A DNA stretch of 64,000 nt from Sphingopyxis sp. OAS728 (GTDB lineage: Bacteria > Pseudomonadota > Alphaproteobacteria > Sphingomonadales > Sphingomonadaceae): positions 2,480,001-2,544,000 of the forward strand of contig NZ_JADBDT010000001.1 of assembly GCF_014873485.1 (NCBI RefSeq), given 5' to 3'. The first letter of the stretch is position 1. Every line of letters begins with the position of its first letter. Shown piece after piece: positions 45,200 to 53,643 of the stretch. A program made the position numbers and the translations under genes. The notes under the pieces were generated by a model. It was not told where the DNA came from. It searched no databases and saw nothing but the letters and a program-made list of their open reading frames with translations.

Positions 45200-47374
45200 A
45201 TGATTGTGCACATCTCTTCCAAAACGCGTGCGGCCATGGTTGGCCTGTTGCTCTCCGCCAGCGCGCTGCCGTCGGTCGCCTTTGCGGCCGTCGATGAAGC
45301 GGGCAGCGCCGATGCCGGTTCGGGCGCAGGCGACGAGATCATCGTCAACGGCACCGCGTCGGTCGAAGCGACCCCGCTCGCCGCCGCCGCGGTCGAATAT
45401 GGCAACGCCGTCCAGATCGTCACCTCCGAAGAGATCGCCGCGACCGGCGCCACCAACTTCGCCGAAATCGCGCAGTTCCTGATCAAGGGCGCGAACATCG
45501 GCTATTCGCCAGACGAAGGCGAATATACGATCCGCCTCGACGGCGGCAGCGACCGCGACACGCTCGTCGTGCTCGATGGCGTGCCGCTCTATGACCGCGG
45601 CCCCGCGCTAGAAGATATCTGGGGCTCGACGACGATCGATCCGCACATGATCGAGCGCGCCGAGGTGTTCCGCGGCGGCAACAGCCTCTTCTTCGGCAGC
45701 AACGGCGGCATCGGCGTGATCAGCCTCGTCACCAAGCGCCCCGACGGCAGCAGCAAGTTCGAACTCGGCGCGCAATATGGCGCGTTCAACACGCGCGAAA
45801 TCTGGGGCAACGCCCGCTTCCCGATCGATCCCGAGGGGCGTCACAGCCTGATGGTCTATGGCGGCACCATCCAGACCGACGGCCCGCGCATCTTCGCCCC
45901 CGAATCCTATGTCGACAATGTCGCCAAGGCCGGCGGCATTCAGGATTATCCGCTCAACCGCAGCAATATCGGCGTCAAATATCTGTGGAAGGTCGACGAC
46001 AAGACCGAGTTCCGCGTGAACGGCCAATATACACAGATCGAGTTCCACGATCCCTTCCCCGACGCCGAAACCTATTCGCCGAACCGCGTCCGCTACCCGA
46101 TCGTCGACTTCTCGCTCGACCGCCGCTGGTCGGACAATTTCTATACCGAGCTCGCGGGCTATTGGAGCAATCCGCGCCTCAACAACACCGAAACCTTCGC
46201 CGAGATCTGCAAGACCCCCGCAGGCTGCATCGATCCGACCACCGGCAAGACCACGCCCTTCGGCGATGCGACGGGCAAGTCGGTTCCCTTTCCCAATAAG
46301 GGCTTCGGCAAGGATTCGAAGGTCGGCGGCTTCCGCGAACTGGGGCTCAATTTCCGCAACACCCTCTCGCTCCCGAACGTCGGCGAGGTCGTCGCGGGCG
46401 TGCAGGTCGTGTCGTACAAGAATGACTCGGACCCCGTGTTCCCGATCTCGAACAAGGCGAACACGATCACCGGCGTCTACGCCGATTTCCGCCCGGTGAT
46501 CCCGTTCAGCCCCGACACCAAATTGTCACTCGCGCTACGCACCGACTTCGCCGACAGCTTCGGGTCGCGCACGATCTGGAAATTCGGTTTCCGCCAGCCG
46601 ATCGGCGCCTTCTATATCCGCGGCAACGGCGGCACCTCGTACAGCCTGCCGCGCACCAACGAACTTTATGCCGACAGCCCGACGCTGATCGGCAACCCCG
46701 ACCTCAAGACCGAGGAAACCGAGACCTATAATGGCGGCATCGGCTTCTCGCAGAGCTTCGGCAATGTGCAGGTGAATGCCGAGGTCGGCGCCTTCCACAC
46801 CGACGTCACCAACCGCATCCAGACCACGTCGGGCCTGACCCCCAATACCTATTTCAACAACGACCGCATCACCGAGATTCGCGGGCTCACCGCCGAGCTC
46901 GACGTCCGCGTCGGCAAGGGTTTCGCGTTCAACGTCAACTACACCAAGCAGAAAGCGCGCCTCGACGGCACCAAGCTCCAGATCAACGAAACGCCCGAAT
47001 ATATGATCGGCGGCAACGTCCGCTGGACCAGCCCCGACGACCGTTTCTCGGTCACGCTCTTCCCGCGCTATCAGGGCCCCGAATATGCGACGGGCGGCGT
47101 GAACAATTCGCTGCGCAACAATTTCGGCAATTATTTCCTGCTCAACGGCTCGATCGGATATCGTCTGGGCGACGAGCGCCAGCACCAGATCCAGCTGCGC
47201 GTCGTGAACATCTTCGACAAGAAATATGCCGAACGTTACGGCTACGGCAACATGCGCTACAGCTCGGCGTTCATCCGCGGCGAGATTGCGCTCAACAGCC
47301 CCGAATATTTCTATGGCTATGAGTTCGAGGGCAAGCCGCGCGCGGTCTATGTCTCCTTCTCGACGCAATTCTGA
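45200..47374 (+). CDS. TonB-dependent receptor next to phosphorus genes
   Basis: 724 residues. Two starts are possible: ATG 45200 and GTG 45206, the latter better spaced from AAAAGGGG. The signal peptide contains RAAMVGLLLSASALPSVAFA. The plug has DEIIVNGTAS and IRLDGGSDRDTLVVLDGVPL, then ERAEVFRGGNSLFFGSNGGI. The barrel ends YVSFSTQF. The plug differs from the other four receptors in the window. A Pho-box-like site upstream and the phnDCE-plc genes downstream suggest import of an organophosphorus compound. Confidence 0.9.
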   Translation: MIVHISSKTRAAMVGLLLSASALPSVAFAAVDEAGSADAGSGAGDEIIVNGTASVEATPLAAAAVEYGNAVQIVTSEEIAATGATNFAEIAQFLIKGANIGYSPDEGEYTIRLDGGSDRDTLVVLDGVPLYDRGPALEDIWGSTTIDPHMIERAEVFRGGNSLFFGSNGGIGVISLVTKRPDGSSKFELGAQYGAFNTREIWGNARFPIDPEGRHSLMVYGGTIQTDGPRIFAPESYVDNVAKAGGIQDYPLNRSNIGVKYLWKVDDKTEFRVNGQYTQIEFHDPFPDAETYSPNRVRYPIVDFSLDRRWSDNFYTELAGYWSNPRLNNTETFAEICKTPAGCIDPTTGKTTPFGDATGKSVPFPNKGFGKDSKVGGFRELGLNFRNTLSLPNVGEVVAGVQVVSYKNDSDPVFPISNKANTITGVYADFRPVIPFSPDTKLSLALRTDFADSFGSRTIWKFGFRQPIGAFYIRGNGGTSYSLPRTNELYADSPTLIGNPDLKTEETETYNGGIGFSQSFGNVQVNAEVGAFHTDVTNRIQTTSGLTPNTYFNNDRITEIRGLTAELDVRVGKGFAFNVNYTKQKARLDGTKLQINETPEYMIGGNVRWTSPDDRFSVTLFPRYQGPEYATGGVNNSLRNNFGNYFLLNGSIGYRLGDERQHQIQLRVVNIFDKKYAERYGYGNMRYSSAFIRGEIALNSPEYFYGYEFEGKPRAVYVSFSTQF

Positions 47375-47406
47375 TCGGGCCGGTTCGGAGAGCCCGGTTC
47401 ATGCCG

Positions 47407-47424
47407 CTGTCACAGCCCCGTCGT
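47407..47424 (+). promoter_or_regulatory. Pho-box-like site upstream of phnD
   Basis: CTGTCAC (47407-47413), a 4-bp spacer AGCC and CCGTCGT (47418-47424; 5 of 7) have PhoB-box spacing. It lies 37 bp before the phnD start, between the TBDR and the ABC transporter. Confidence 0.45.
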
Positions 47425-47461
47425 AATCGCCCCCCGTTTTTCGGGTCGACGGAGATTGTGT

Positions 47462-48397
47462 ATGCGGCAGTGGATCATTGCGGGCGTGCTGGCGGCGCTA
47501 TGCGTCGCCGGCACCGCCTGGCTGATGAAATCCCCGCGCGCGACGCAGCCCCCGCCGCTCCGCGTGCTGCTGATCCCCGCCGACGGCGGGACCGAAAGCG
47601 GCACGCTCGCCGACTATCGGCCGATCTTCGACGCGGTCGCGCGCAGCACCGGCCTCGGCTTCGACCTCAAGGTCGCACAATCCTATGGCGGGGTCGTTGA
47701 GGCCATGTGCAACGATGCCGCCGATATCGCCTTTGTCGGTTCGGTCACCTATCTCCAGGCGCAAAAGCGCGGCTGCGCCGAACTGCTTGCGGTCGCGGTC
47801 AAGGGCGGTCGCTCGGTCTATTATTCGGGGCTGTTCGTGCGCGCCGACTCGCCCGCCCGGTCGATCGCCGACCTTCGCAGACGGCGCGTCGCGTTCGGCG
47901 ACGTCAACTCGACCTCGGCTTTCATCTTTCCCGTCGCGATGTTCCTCGACGCCGGGATCGATCCGGTCCGCGACCTGTCGGCGGTGCGCATGACCGGCAC
48001 CCACGCCAACAGCCTCGCCGCCCTGATCAACGGCGAAGTCGATGCCGCCGCATTATCCTTCGACAGCTATGACAAGGCGGTACGCGCCAATGTCCCCGGC
48101 GCGCGCGACCTTCGCGTGGTCGCGCGCAGCGAACCGATCCCCTATCCGCCGCTGATCGCGAGCACGCGCCTCAAACCCGCCGTGCGCGAGCGGCTGCGCA
48201 CCGCTTTCGAGAAGGTCGATCACACCGCAGGCGTCACGCCCGAGATGATCCGCGGCTACGGCGGCGCGCGTGTCGACAGCTATGTCGGCCATGTTCCCGC
48301 CGATCATTTCGACCCCGCCATGCGCAAGATGGCGCAGGTCACCCCGGCACTGAAGGAGGAGATGCTGCGCAAGTCGGCCGAAAGGCAGGCGTGGTAA
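47462..48397 (+). CDS. phnD: Phosphate/phosphonate ABC transporter substrate-binding protein
   Basis: 311 residues of the PhnD family. The ATG at 47462 follows a GGAG ribosome-binding site. The N-terminus (MRQWIIAGVLAALCVAGTAW) is a membrane anchor or signal; the Cys is not in a good lipobox. Family blocks include LADYRPIFDAVARSTGLGFD, DIAFVGSVTYLQAQKRG, VAFGDVNSTSAFIFPVAMFL and DAAALSFDSYDKAV. It binds phosphonate, phosphite or a related anion in the periplasm. Its TAA overlaps the start of the ATPase gene (TAATG). Confidence 0.88.
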   Translation: MRQWIIAGVLAALCVAGTAWLMKSPRATQPPPLRVLLIPADGGTESGTLADYRPIFDAVARSTGLGFDLKVAQSYGGVVEAMCNDAADIAFVGSVTYLQAQKRGCAELLAVAVKGGRSVYYSGLFVRADSPARSIADLRRRRVAFGDVNSTSAFIFPVAMFLDAGIDPVRDLSAVRMTGTHANSLAALINGEVDAAALSFDSYDKAVRANVPGARDLRVVARSEPIPYPPLIASTRLKPAVRERLRTAFEKVDHTAGVTPEMIRGYGGARVDSYVGHVPADHFDPAMRKMAQVTPALKEEMLRKSAERQAW

Positions 48398-49119
48398 TGG
48401 ATATCGGAATCGCCGACCTCTGCGTCCGCCACGCTGGCGGCGCCCACGCGCTCGCGGACGTTACGCTCTATATCCCGGCGGGCCAGATCTGCGCGGTGCT
48501 GGGGGCATCGGGCGCGGGCAAATCGACACTGCTGCGCGCGGTCGCCGGGCTGGCAACGCCGAGCGAAGGACGGATCCTGTACGACGGCGCCCCCGTCAGC
48601 CAGACGCAGCGCCGCCGCATCGGTTTGATTCCGCAGGACTTTGCGCTGAGCGGCCGCGCCAGCGTCGCGCGCAATGTCATGGCGGTCGCCGATATCGGCA
48701 TCGGGCGGTCCTTCGCCGGCCTCTATCCGCCGTCCGAACGCGCGCGCGCCGCGCACCTCCTCGCCGGACTTGGGCTCGAGGAAGCGCAACTCGCACGCCG
48801 CGCCGACAGCCTCTCGGGTGGACAGCAGCAGCGCGTCGCGATCGCGCGAGGGCTGCTTCATCGTCCCGCGCTCATCCTCGCCGACGAACCGATCGCCAGC
48901 CTCGACCCGGCGACGGGCGAGGCCTCACTGACGCTGCTCCGCGACGAGGCGCGCAGCCTCGGCGCGACATTATTGTGCAGCCTGCACCAGCCCGAGCTCG
49001 CGCACCGCTTCGCCGATCGCATCATCCAGCTCGATGGCGGGCGCGTGGTTTTCGACGGCCCGCCCGCAACACACGGCGGCAACCGGGTCCAGCCGCGCAT
49101 CCGGGCGGTGGCGCAATGA
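48397..49119 (+). CDS. phnC: Phosphonate-type ABC transporter ATP-binding protein
   Basis: 240 residues. Walker A is GASGAGKST, Q-loop LIPQDF, signature LSGGQQQRVAIARG and Walker B LILADEP, with H-loop CSLHQPE. It is a complete ABC ATPase of the PhnC type. The ATG chosen overlaps the phnD stop; a GTG six bases earlier is possible. Its own stop overlaps the permease start (ATGA). Confidence 0.9.
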   Translation: MDIGIADLCVRHAGGAHALADVTLYIPAGQICAVLGASGAGKSTLLRAVAGLATPSEGRILYDGAPVSQTQRRRIGLIPQDFALSGRASVARNVMAVADIGIGRSFAGLYPPSERARAAHLLAGLGLEEAQLARRADSLSGGQQQRVAIARGLLHRPALILADEPIASLDPATGEASLTLLRDEARSLGATLLCSLHQPELAHRFADRIIQLDGGRVVFDGPPATHGGNRVQPRIRAVAQ

Positions 49120-50111
49120 ACTCTGCCCTGTCTTGGCGATTCCCGAAGCTGCTCAACGCGCGCGCCGTCGCACTGCTCGCCGCCGCATTGCTGCTGCTCT
49201 GGTACACCGGCCAGCGCGTCGAAATCGGCAGGATGCTCGCGCTCAGCGGCGAGGCGGTGCTGGCGCAAGCGGGGATCGCCGACCGATCGCAGGTCGCCGA
49301 CGGCCTCGGCTCGACGCTGGCCGAACTCGTGCCGATCCAATTGTCGTCGCGGCGCGAGGTCAGCCGCATCGAGGGGTTCGATCCCGAACACCTGCCCCCC
49401 TTCGCGCATATCGAAACCGCCGAGACGCGCGTCTCCGAACTCAACCCCGAAACATTGCGCCGCGAGGAACGGATGGTGCGAACCGCGTGGTTGGTCGAGC
49501 CGTTGGGCTATGTCTTCCATGTCGCGGCCAAGATGCTCGAGACGCTGGAGATCGCGCTGTGGGGCAGCGTGATCGCGGCGCTCATCGGGCTGCCGCTCGC
49601 GCTGCTCGGCGCGCGCAACGTCACGCCGCACCCGGCCTTGCGCACCGGCGCACGCGCCGCCTCGGCTTTCCTGCGCGCCATCCCCGAACTCATCGCAGCA
49701 TTGTTCCTCGTCATCGCCTTCGGCTTCGGCCCGATCGCGGGCGTCCTCGCACTCGGTCTCCATTCGACGGGCTTCCTCGGCAAATTTTATGCCGACGATA
49801 TCGAGGACGCCGATCCGCGCCCACGGCAGGCGCTCGCCGCAATGGGCGCCGGACGCCTGACGATCTGGGGCAGCGCCATCCTGCCGCAAGTGCTGCCGCA
49901 GCATATCGCCTGCACGCTCTACACCTTCGACCGCAACGTTCGCATGGGGGCTGTGATCGGCCTCGTCGGCGCGGGCGGCATCGGGCAGGAGCTCAAGGGC
50001 CGCTTCGACATGTATGAATATGGCCATGTCGGCACGATCCTGATCGCCATCTTCCTCGTCATCCTGACGCTCGACCTCGTCGCCTCGCGCGCGCGGCAGG
50101 CGTGGCGATGA
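49116..50111 (+). CDS. phnE: Phosphonate-type ABC transporter permease
   Basis: 331 residues. The first helix (ARAVALLAAALLLLWYTGQR) is followed by an external segment of about 100 residues, then the permease core of five helices (TLEIALWGSVIAALIGLPLA onward). The coupling-helix motif is AMGAGRLTIWGSAILPQVLP. PhnE proteins share this layout. It forms the membrane channel with PhnD and PhnC. The gene after it starts 34 bp later and is a phospholipase C. Confidence 0.9.
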   Translation: MNSALSWRFPKLLNARAVALLAAALLLLWYTGQRVEIGRMLALSGEAVLAQAGIADRSQVADGLGSTLAELVPIQLSSRREVSRIEGFDPEHLPPFAHIETAETRVSELNPETLRREERMVRTAWLVEPLGYVFHVAAKMLETLEIALWGSVIAALIGLPLALLGARNVTPHPALRTGARAASAFLRAIPELIAALFLVIAFGFGPIAGVLALGLHSTGFLGKFYADDIEDADPRPRQALAAMGAGRLTIWGSAILPQVLPQHIACTLYTFDRNVRMGAVIGLVGAGGIGQELKGRFDMYEYGHVGTILIAIFLVILTLDLVASRARQAWR

Positions 50112-50145
50112 CGCCCACCTTCCCTTTCAATCCGGAGTAGTTTGG

Positions 50146-52254
50146 ATGTCCAATTCGAGACGTGATTTCCTGAAAGCCGCGGGCGTTGCCGGCTCGGCCG
50201 CCGCCTTTCACGCCAGCATCGGCCGTGCGCTCGCCATCCCGGCGAAGCGCACGACGGGCACGATCAAGGACGTCCGCCACATCGTCATCCTGATGCAGGA
50301 AAACCGTTCGTTCGATCATTATTTCGGGACGATGAAGGGCGTGCGCGGGTTCGGCGACCGCCACCCGATCCCGCTCGCCGGCGACAAAAATGTCTGGTTC
50401 CAGAGCAATGGTGCACGCGACCTGCCGCCCTTCCACCTCGACACCGCGCGCACCAACGGAATGAAGGTCCCCGGAACCCCGCACAGCTTCGCCGACGCGC
50501 AGGCGGCGTGGAACCAGGGCAAGTTCGGCCTCTGGCCCAAGTTCAAGACCGACTATTCGATGGGCTATTACAAGCGCGAGGACATTCCCTTCCAGTTCGC
50601 GCTCGCCGAGGCCTTCACCATCTGCGACGCCTATCATTGCTCGATCACAACCGGCACCGATCCCAACCGCATCGTCTTCTGGTCGGGGTCCAATTTCGAC
50701 CCCGAGGTTGCCGCGACGGGCACCAACTGCCGCGACGACAAGTCCGAACCCAATAACCTCCGCTGCTGGATCAAGGGCGCGCTGCCCGAACCGGGCTACA
50801 CCTACGCCGGCAATGCGCTCGAATGGGCGACGATCCCCGAAGTGCTCGAAGCCGCCGGGGTCGACTGGCGCATCTATCAGGACCCCAACGACAATTGGAC
50901 CGGCGCGATGCACGGCGGCCTCGCCTTCAAGGGCTTTCGCGACGCGAAGCCGGGTTCGCCGATCTACGAGCGCGGCATGTCGCACCATTCGCTCGAAAAG
51001 CTCGCCGAGGATGCGAAGAACGGCACACTGCCCGCCGTGTCGTGGGTGCTGCCGCCCAAACAATGGTCCGAACATCCGTCGGCCTCGACCCCGATCGAGG
51101 GCGCCGAATTCACCGCGTCGGTGCTCGACGCGCTGACCGCCAATCCCGACACCTGGGCGGGTACCGTCTTCTTCCAGACCTTCGACGAAAATGACGGGCT
51201 GTTCGACCATTTCCCGCCGGCCGCGCCGCCCTCGTACAATTCCGACGGCACGCTCGCGGGCAAGGCGACGCTCGCGCTGCCCGGCCATTATTTCGACGAT
51301 CATGAGGATAAATATCTCTCGCGCGACGACAGCATCTCGGGAACGACGCGCCCGTTCGGCCTCGGCCCGCGCGTGCCGATGTATGTCGTCTCGCCGTGGA
51401 GCAAGGGCGGCTGGGTCAGCAGCGAGGTGTTCGACCATACGTCGGTCGGCCAGTTCCTCGAAAAGCGCTTCGGCGTCACCATCCCCGCGATCAGCCCGTG
51501 GCACCGCGCGGTGTGCGGCGACATGACCTCCTGCTTCGATTTCTCCAAGGGTGCCGACGCGGCCTTTCCGGCGCTGCCCGACGTCAGCAGCTCGACGAAG
51601 ATCCTCGACACGCATCTCCAGCGCCCGAAAGCGTTGCCGCCGCGCGCGTCGCAGGAGCTGTTCCAGGAAAAGGGCATCCGCCGTTCGCGCGCGCTGCCCT
51701 ACGTGCTCCACGTCGACGCGCGAATCGACGCGGGCAGCCAGTCGGTCGTGCTCGATTTCATCAACGAGGGCACAGCGGGCGCGGTCTTCCACGTCTATGA
51801 CAAAGGCGATCTCGACCGCATCCCGCGCCGTTATACGGTCGAGGCGGGCAAAAGGATCGACGATCGCTGGGCCGTCGGCCCCGATGGCGAATTCGACCTG
51901 TGGGTCCTCGGTCCCAACGGCTTCCACCGCGCCTTCCGCGGCACGCTCACCGACGCCGCGCGCGCGCCAACGATGATCGCGCGTTACAATGTCAGGCAGC
52001 GCGCACTCTCACTCGCTTTCGTCAACGATGGCAGCAATGCACAGGAAGCGAAAATCCTTCGCGACGCTTATTCCCCGTCGGCCGGCAAGACGGTGGCGGT
52101 CGCCAATCGCAGCAAGGCGGTCGAGGCGTGGCCGACGCCCAAGGATCACGACTGGTACGACGTCACGGTCGCGCTTCCGGGCATCGAAATCCGCCTTGCC
52201 GGCCGTATCGAGCGCGGCGCGCATGGCATCAGCGATCCGCTGACCGCAGCCTAA
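50146..52254 (+). CDS. Phosphocholine-specific phospholipase C, Tat-exported
   Basis: 702 residues. The Tat signal is SRRDFLKAAGVAGSAAAFHA at the N-terminus. The phosphoesterase domain starts at about residue 42 with HIVILMQENRSFDHYFGTMK, the active-site signature of acid-phosphatase-superfamily phospholipases C. Two C-terminal DUF756-type beta domains (about residues 525-690) complete the length of the PlcN/PlcH family. It releases phosphocholine from phosphatidylcholine or sphingomyelin outside the inner membrane. Downstream of phnDCE, it is probably a phosphorus-scavenging enzyme. Confidence 0.93.
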   Translation: MSNSRRDFLKAAGVAGSAAAFHASIGRALAIPAKRTTGTIKDVRHIVILMQENRSFDHYFGTMKGVRGFGDRHPIPLAGDKNVWFQSNGARDLPPFHLDTARTNGMKVPGTPHSFADAQAAWNQGKFGLWPKFKTDYSMGYYKREDIPFQFALAEAFTICDAYHCSITTGTDPNRIVFWSGSNFDPEVAATGTNCRDDKSEPNNLRCWIKGALPEPGYTYAGNALEWATIPEVLEAAGVDWRIYQDPNDNWTGAMHGGLAFKGFRDAKPGSPIYERGMSHHSLEKLAEDAKNGTLPAVSWVLPPKQWSEHPSASTPIEGAEFTASVLDALTANPDTWAGTVFFQTFDENDGLFDHFPPAAPPSYNSDGTLAGKATLALPGHYFDDHEDKYLSRDDSISGTTRPFGLGPRVPMYVVSPWSKGGWVSSEVFDHTSVGQFLEKRFGVTIPAISPWHRAVCGDMTSCFDFSKGADAAFPALPDVSSSTKILDTHLQRPKALPPRASQELFQEKGIRRSRALPYVLHVDARIDAGSQSVVLDFINEGTAGAVFHVYDKGDLDRIPRRYTVEAGKRIDDRWAVGPDGEFDLWVLGPNGFHRAFRGTLTDAARAPTMIARYNVRQRALSLAFVNDGSNAQEAKILRDAYSPSAGKTVAVANRSKAVEAWPTPKDHDWYDVTVALPGIEIRLAGRIERGAHGISDPLTAA

Positions 52255-52264
52255 AGGCGCGTAT

Positions 52265-52290
52265 GCCGGGCGCGCCATCGGCCGCCCGGC
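52265..52290 (+). terminator. GC hairpin after the phospholipase gene
   Basis: GCCGGGCG (52265-52272) and CGCCCGGC (52283-52290) form a perfect 8-bp stem with a 10-base loop, starting 10 bp after the stop codon. No U-run follows. Confidence 0.5.
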
Positions 52291-52445
52291 GCTTCGGCCA
52301 TTATGTCGAAGCGCAAAGCCGCGTCGCGCACCCACACCTTGGGCTAGGCTTCGCGATACCAACGATCGGCTCCCCTGACATTCGGCATGATTGTACGCGA
52401 AGCGCGCCCGAGGCACGCTCGCCGAACATCATCAAGGCCACGACC

Positions 52446-53309
52446 ATGTCGCAGTTGATACGCCGGACAGAACGCGAATCGGACATGCAATGCAGCGCTT
52501 CGCCGTGGCCCGTCGATCAGGCCGCCGAGAGACATAATCCGGAAGGGCTTCGCGGCGCAGCAACGGGCGGGAGCTGGGCCGGCAGACGATTTCTTTCCGC
52601 GCGCATCGTCCATCTCCTGCGGCCCGCGACCAAACAGATATTCGCCCGGCCCGCCGACCCGTTGAGCGTGGCGCTCAGCTATGAAATTCTACGCAACGGG
52701 ATCGGCGTGCTCGCGCTGGCCTTTCCGATCGTGATGCTGGTGGGCGGCGGGCTCGGCGATATCCAGAGCTCGCTCAGCGCTTATTATCATTTCTCCCCGG
52801 CCGCGCCGACGCAATATGGAGCGGGAACAATGCGCGATGCCTTCGTCGGCATGCTCTGCGCGATCGGCTCGTTCCTCTTCTTTTATCGCGGCCACTCGCT
52901 TCAGGAGGATCTGGCGCTGAATGCGGCGGGCATTTCGGTCGTTCTCGTCGCCTTCATGCCGATGGACTGGCCGGCGGCGGCGACGTCATCGACGAGCATC
53001 GCGGGGACCATCCACTGGGTTTCCGCCACGGTCTTTTTTGTGATGATCGCCTATGTCTGCATTTTCCGCGCCCGCGACACGCTTTGCCTGACGTGCGATG
53101 CAGCGCGCCGCAGGACATTCGAACGCATATATCTCGTCCTCGGGTCGCTGATGTTTTTGACCCCCGCTGCAGCCGCGATTTCGTTCGACCGGAGCGGCTA
53201 TGCGACGCTCATCATCGAAATCTGCGGCATTATCGTCTTTTCGTCCTTCTGGCTGGTCAAGGGCTATGAGATCAGATCGTCGTTGCGCAGGACTATCGAC
53301 GCCGATTAG
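52446..53309 (+). CDS. Seven-helix membrane protein, unknown function
   Basis: 287 residues from the ATG at 52446; an in-frame ATG at 52485 is as likely. A hydrophilic N-terminus of about 75 residues is followed by about seven membrane helices starting with GIGVLALAFPIVMLVGGGLG. SSLSAYYHFSPAAPTQYGAG between helices one and two is a conserved-looking block. The layout resembles DUF998 or Frag1-type proteins, without certainty. It is the last host-type gene before the ICE. Confidence 0.75.
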   Translation: MSQLIRRTERESDMQCSASPWPVDQAAERHNPEGLRGAATGGSWAGRRFLSARIVHLLRPATKQIFARPADPLSVALSYEILRNGIGVLALAFPIVMLVGGGLGDIQSSLSAYYHFSPAAPTQYGAGTMRDAFVGMLCAIGSFLFFYRGHSLQEDLALNAAGISVVLVAFMPMDWPAAATSSTSIAGTIHWVSATVFFVMIAYVCIFRARDTLCLTCDAARRRTFERIYLVLGSLMFLTPAAAAISFDRSGYATLIIEICGIIVFSSFWLVKGYEIRSSLRRTIDAD

Positions 53310-53594
53310 CGCGCCATCGGATGAAAAGAAGCACCCACGCTGCGGGCGGCGCGCCAGGCGTGGAGTAGCAAAACAAATCCTTGAGCCCCGATCGAGAGGG
53401 CGCGCATCTTCGGTGGATCGTTGAAATTGCAACGCTGCGCATAGCTTGCAGCGTGACGCTCTGGATGCCCCGCGAGGATTATAACTTTTCGTCCTAACTC
53501 GTCCAAACTGGTGTCAAATGCTGGGAAAAATCGTCGCTTTTTCAACGAAATCTGATATCATCCATTCCCATCGAAACCCGTCGTTGCCAGCCCA
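53310..53594. other. Junction region between host gene and ICE integrase
   Basis: No convincing gene and no tRNA. ACGCTGC/GCAGCGT at 53432-53454 is a 7-bp inverted repeat with a 9-base loop. A TTG-initiated minus-strand frame (53306-53545) exists but lacks support. The ICE attachment site should lie here or within the next 50 bp; it cannot be pinned down with only one end in view. Confidence 0.45.
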
Positions 53595-53618
53595 AAATGA
53601 GGGAGGAAATGAGGGAGG
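53595..53618 (+). repeat. Tandem AAATGAGGGAGG repeats before the integrase
   Basis: The 12-mer AAATGAGGGAGG occurs twice with no gap (53595-53606 and 53607-53618), 26 bp before the integrase start. Perfect short direct repeats beside a tyrosine integrase gene are typical of arm-type integrase binding sites. Confidence 0.55.
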
Positions 53619-53643
53619 AGATTTTGGCTGTTAGGTAGACAAT

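Noticed and set aside
53306..53545. 79-codon minus-strand frame beside the ICE end
   Set aside because: It starts with TTG, overlaps the 3' end of the membrane protein gene by 4 bp, and shows no domain or ribosome-binding site. I left it out, though a truncated host gene is possible.
53538..53545. TTTTTCAA compared with the TTTTTCAT attachment site reported for Tn4371-like ICEs
   Set aside because: One mismatch in 8 bp of low-complexity sequence, and no second end in view to compare, so an att call is not justified.
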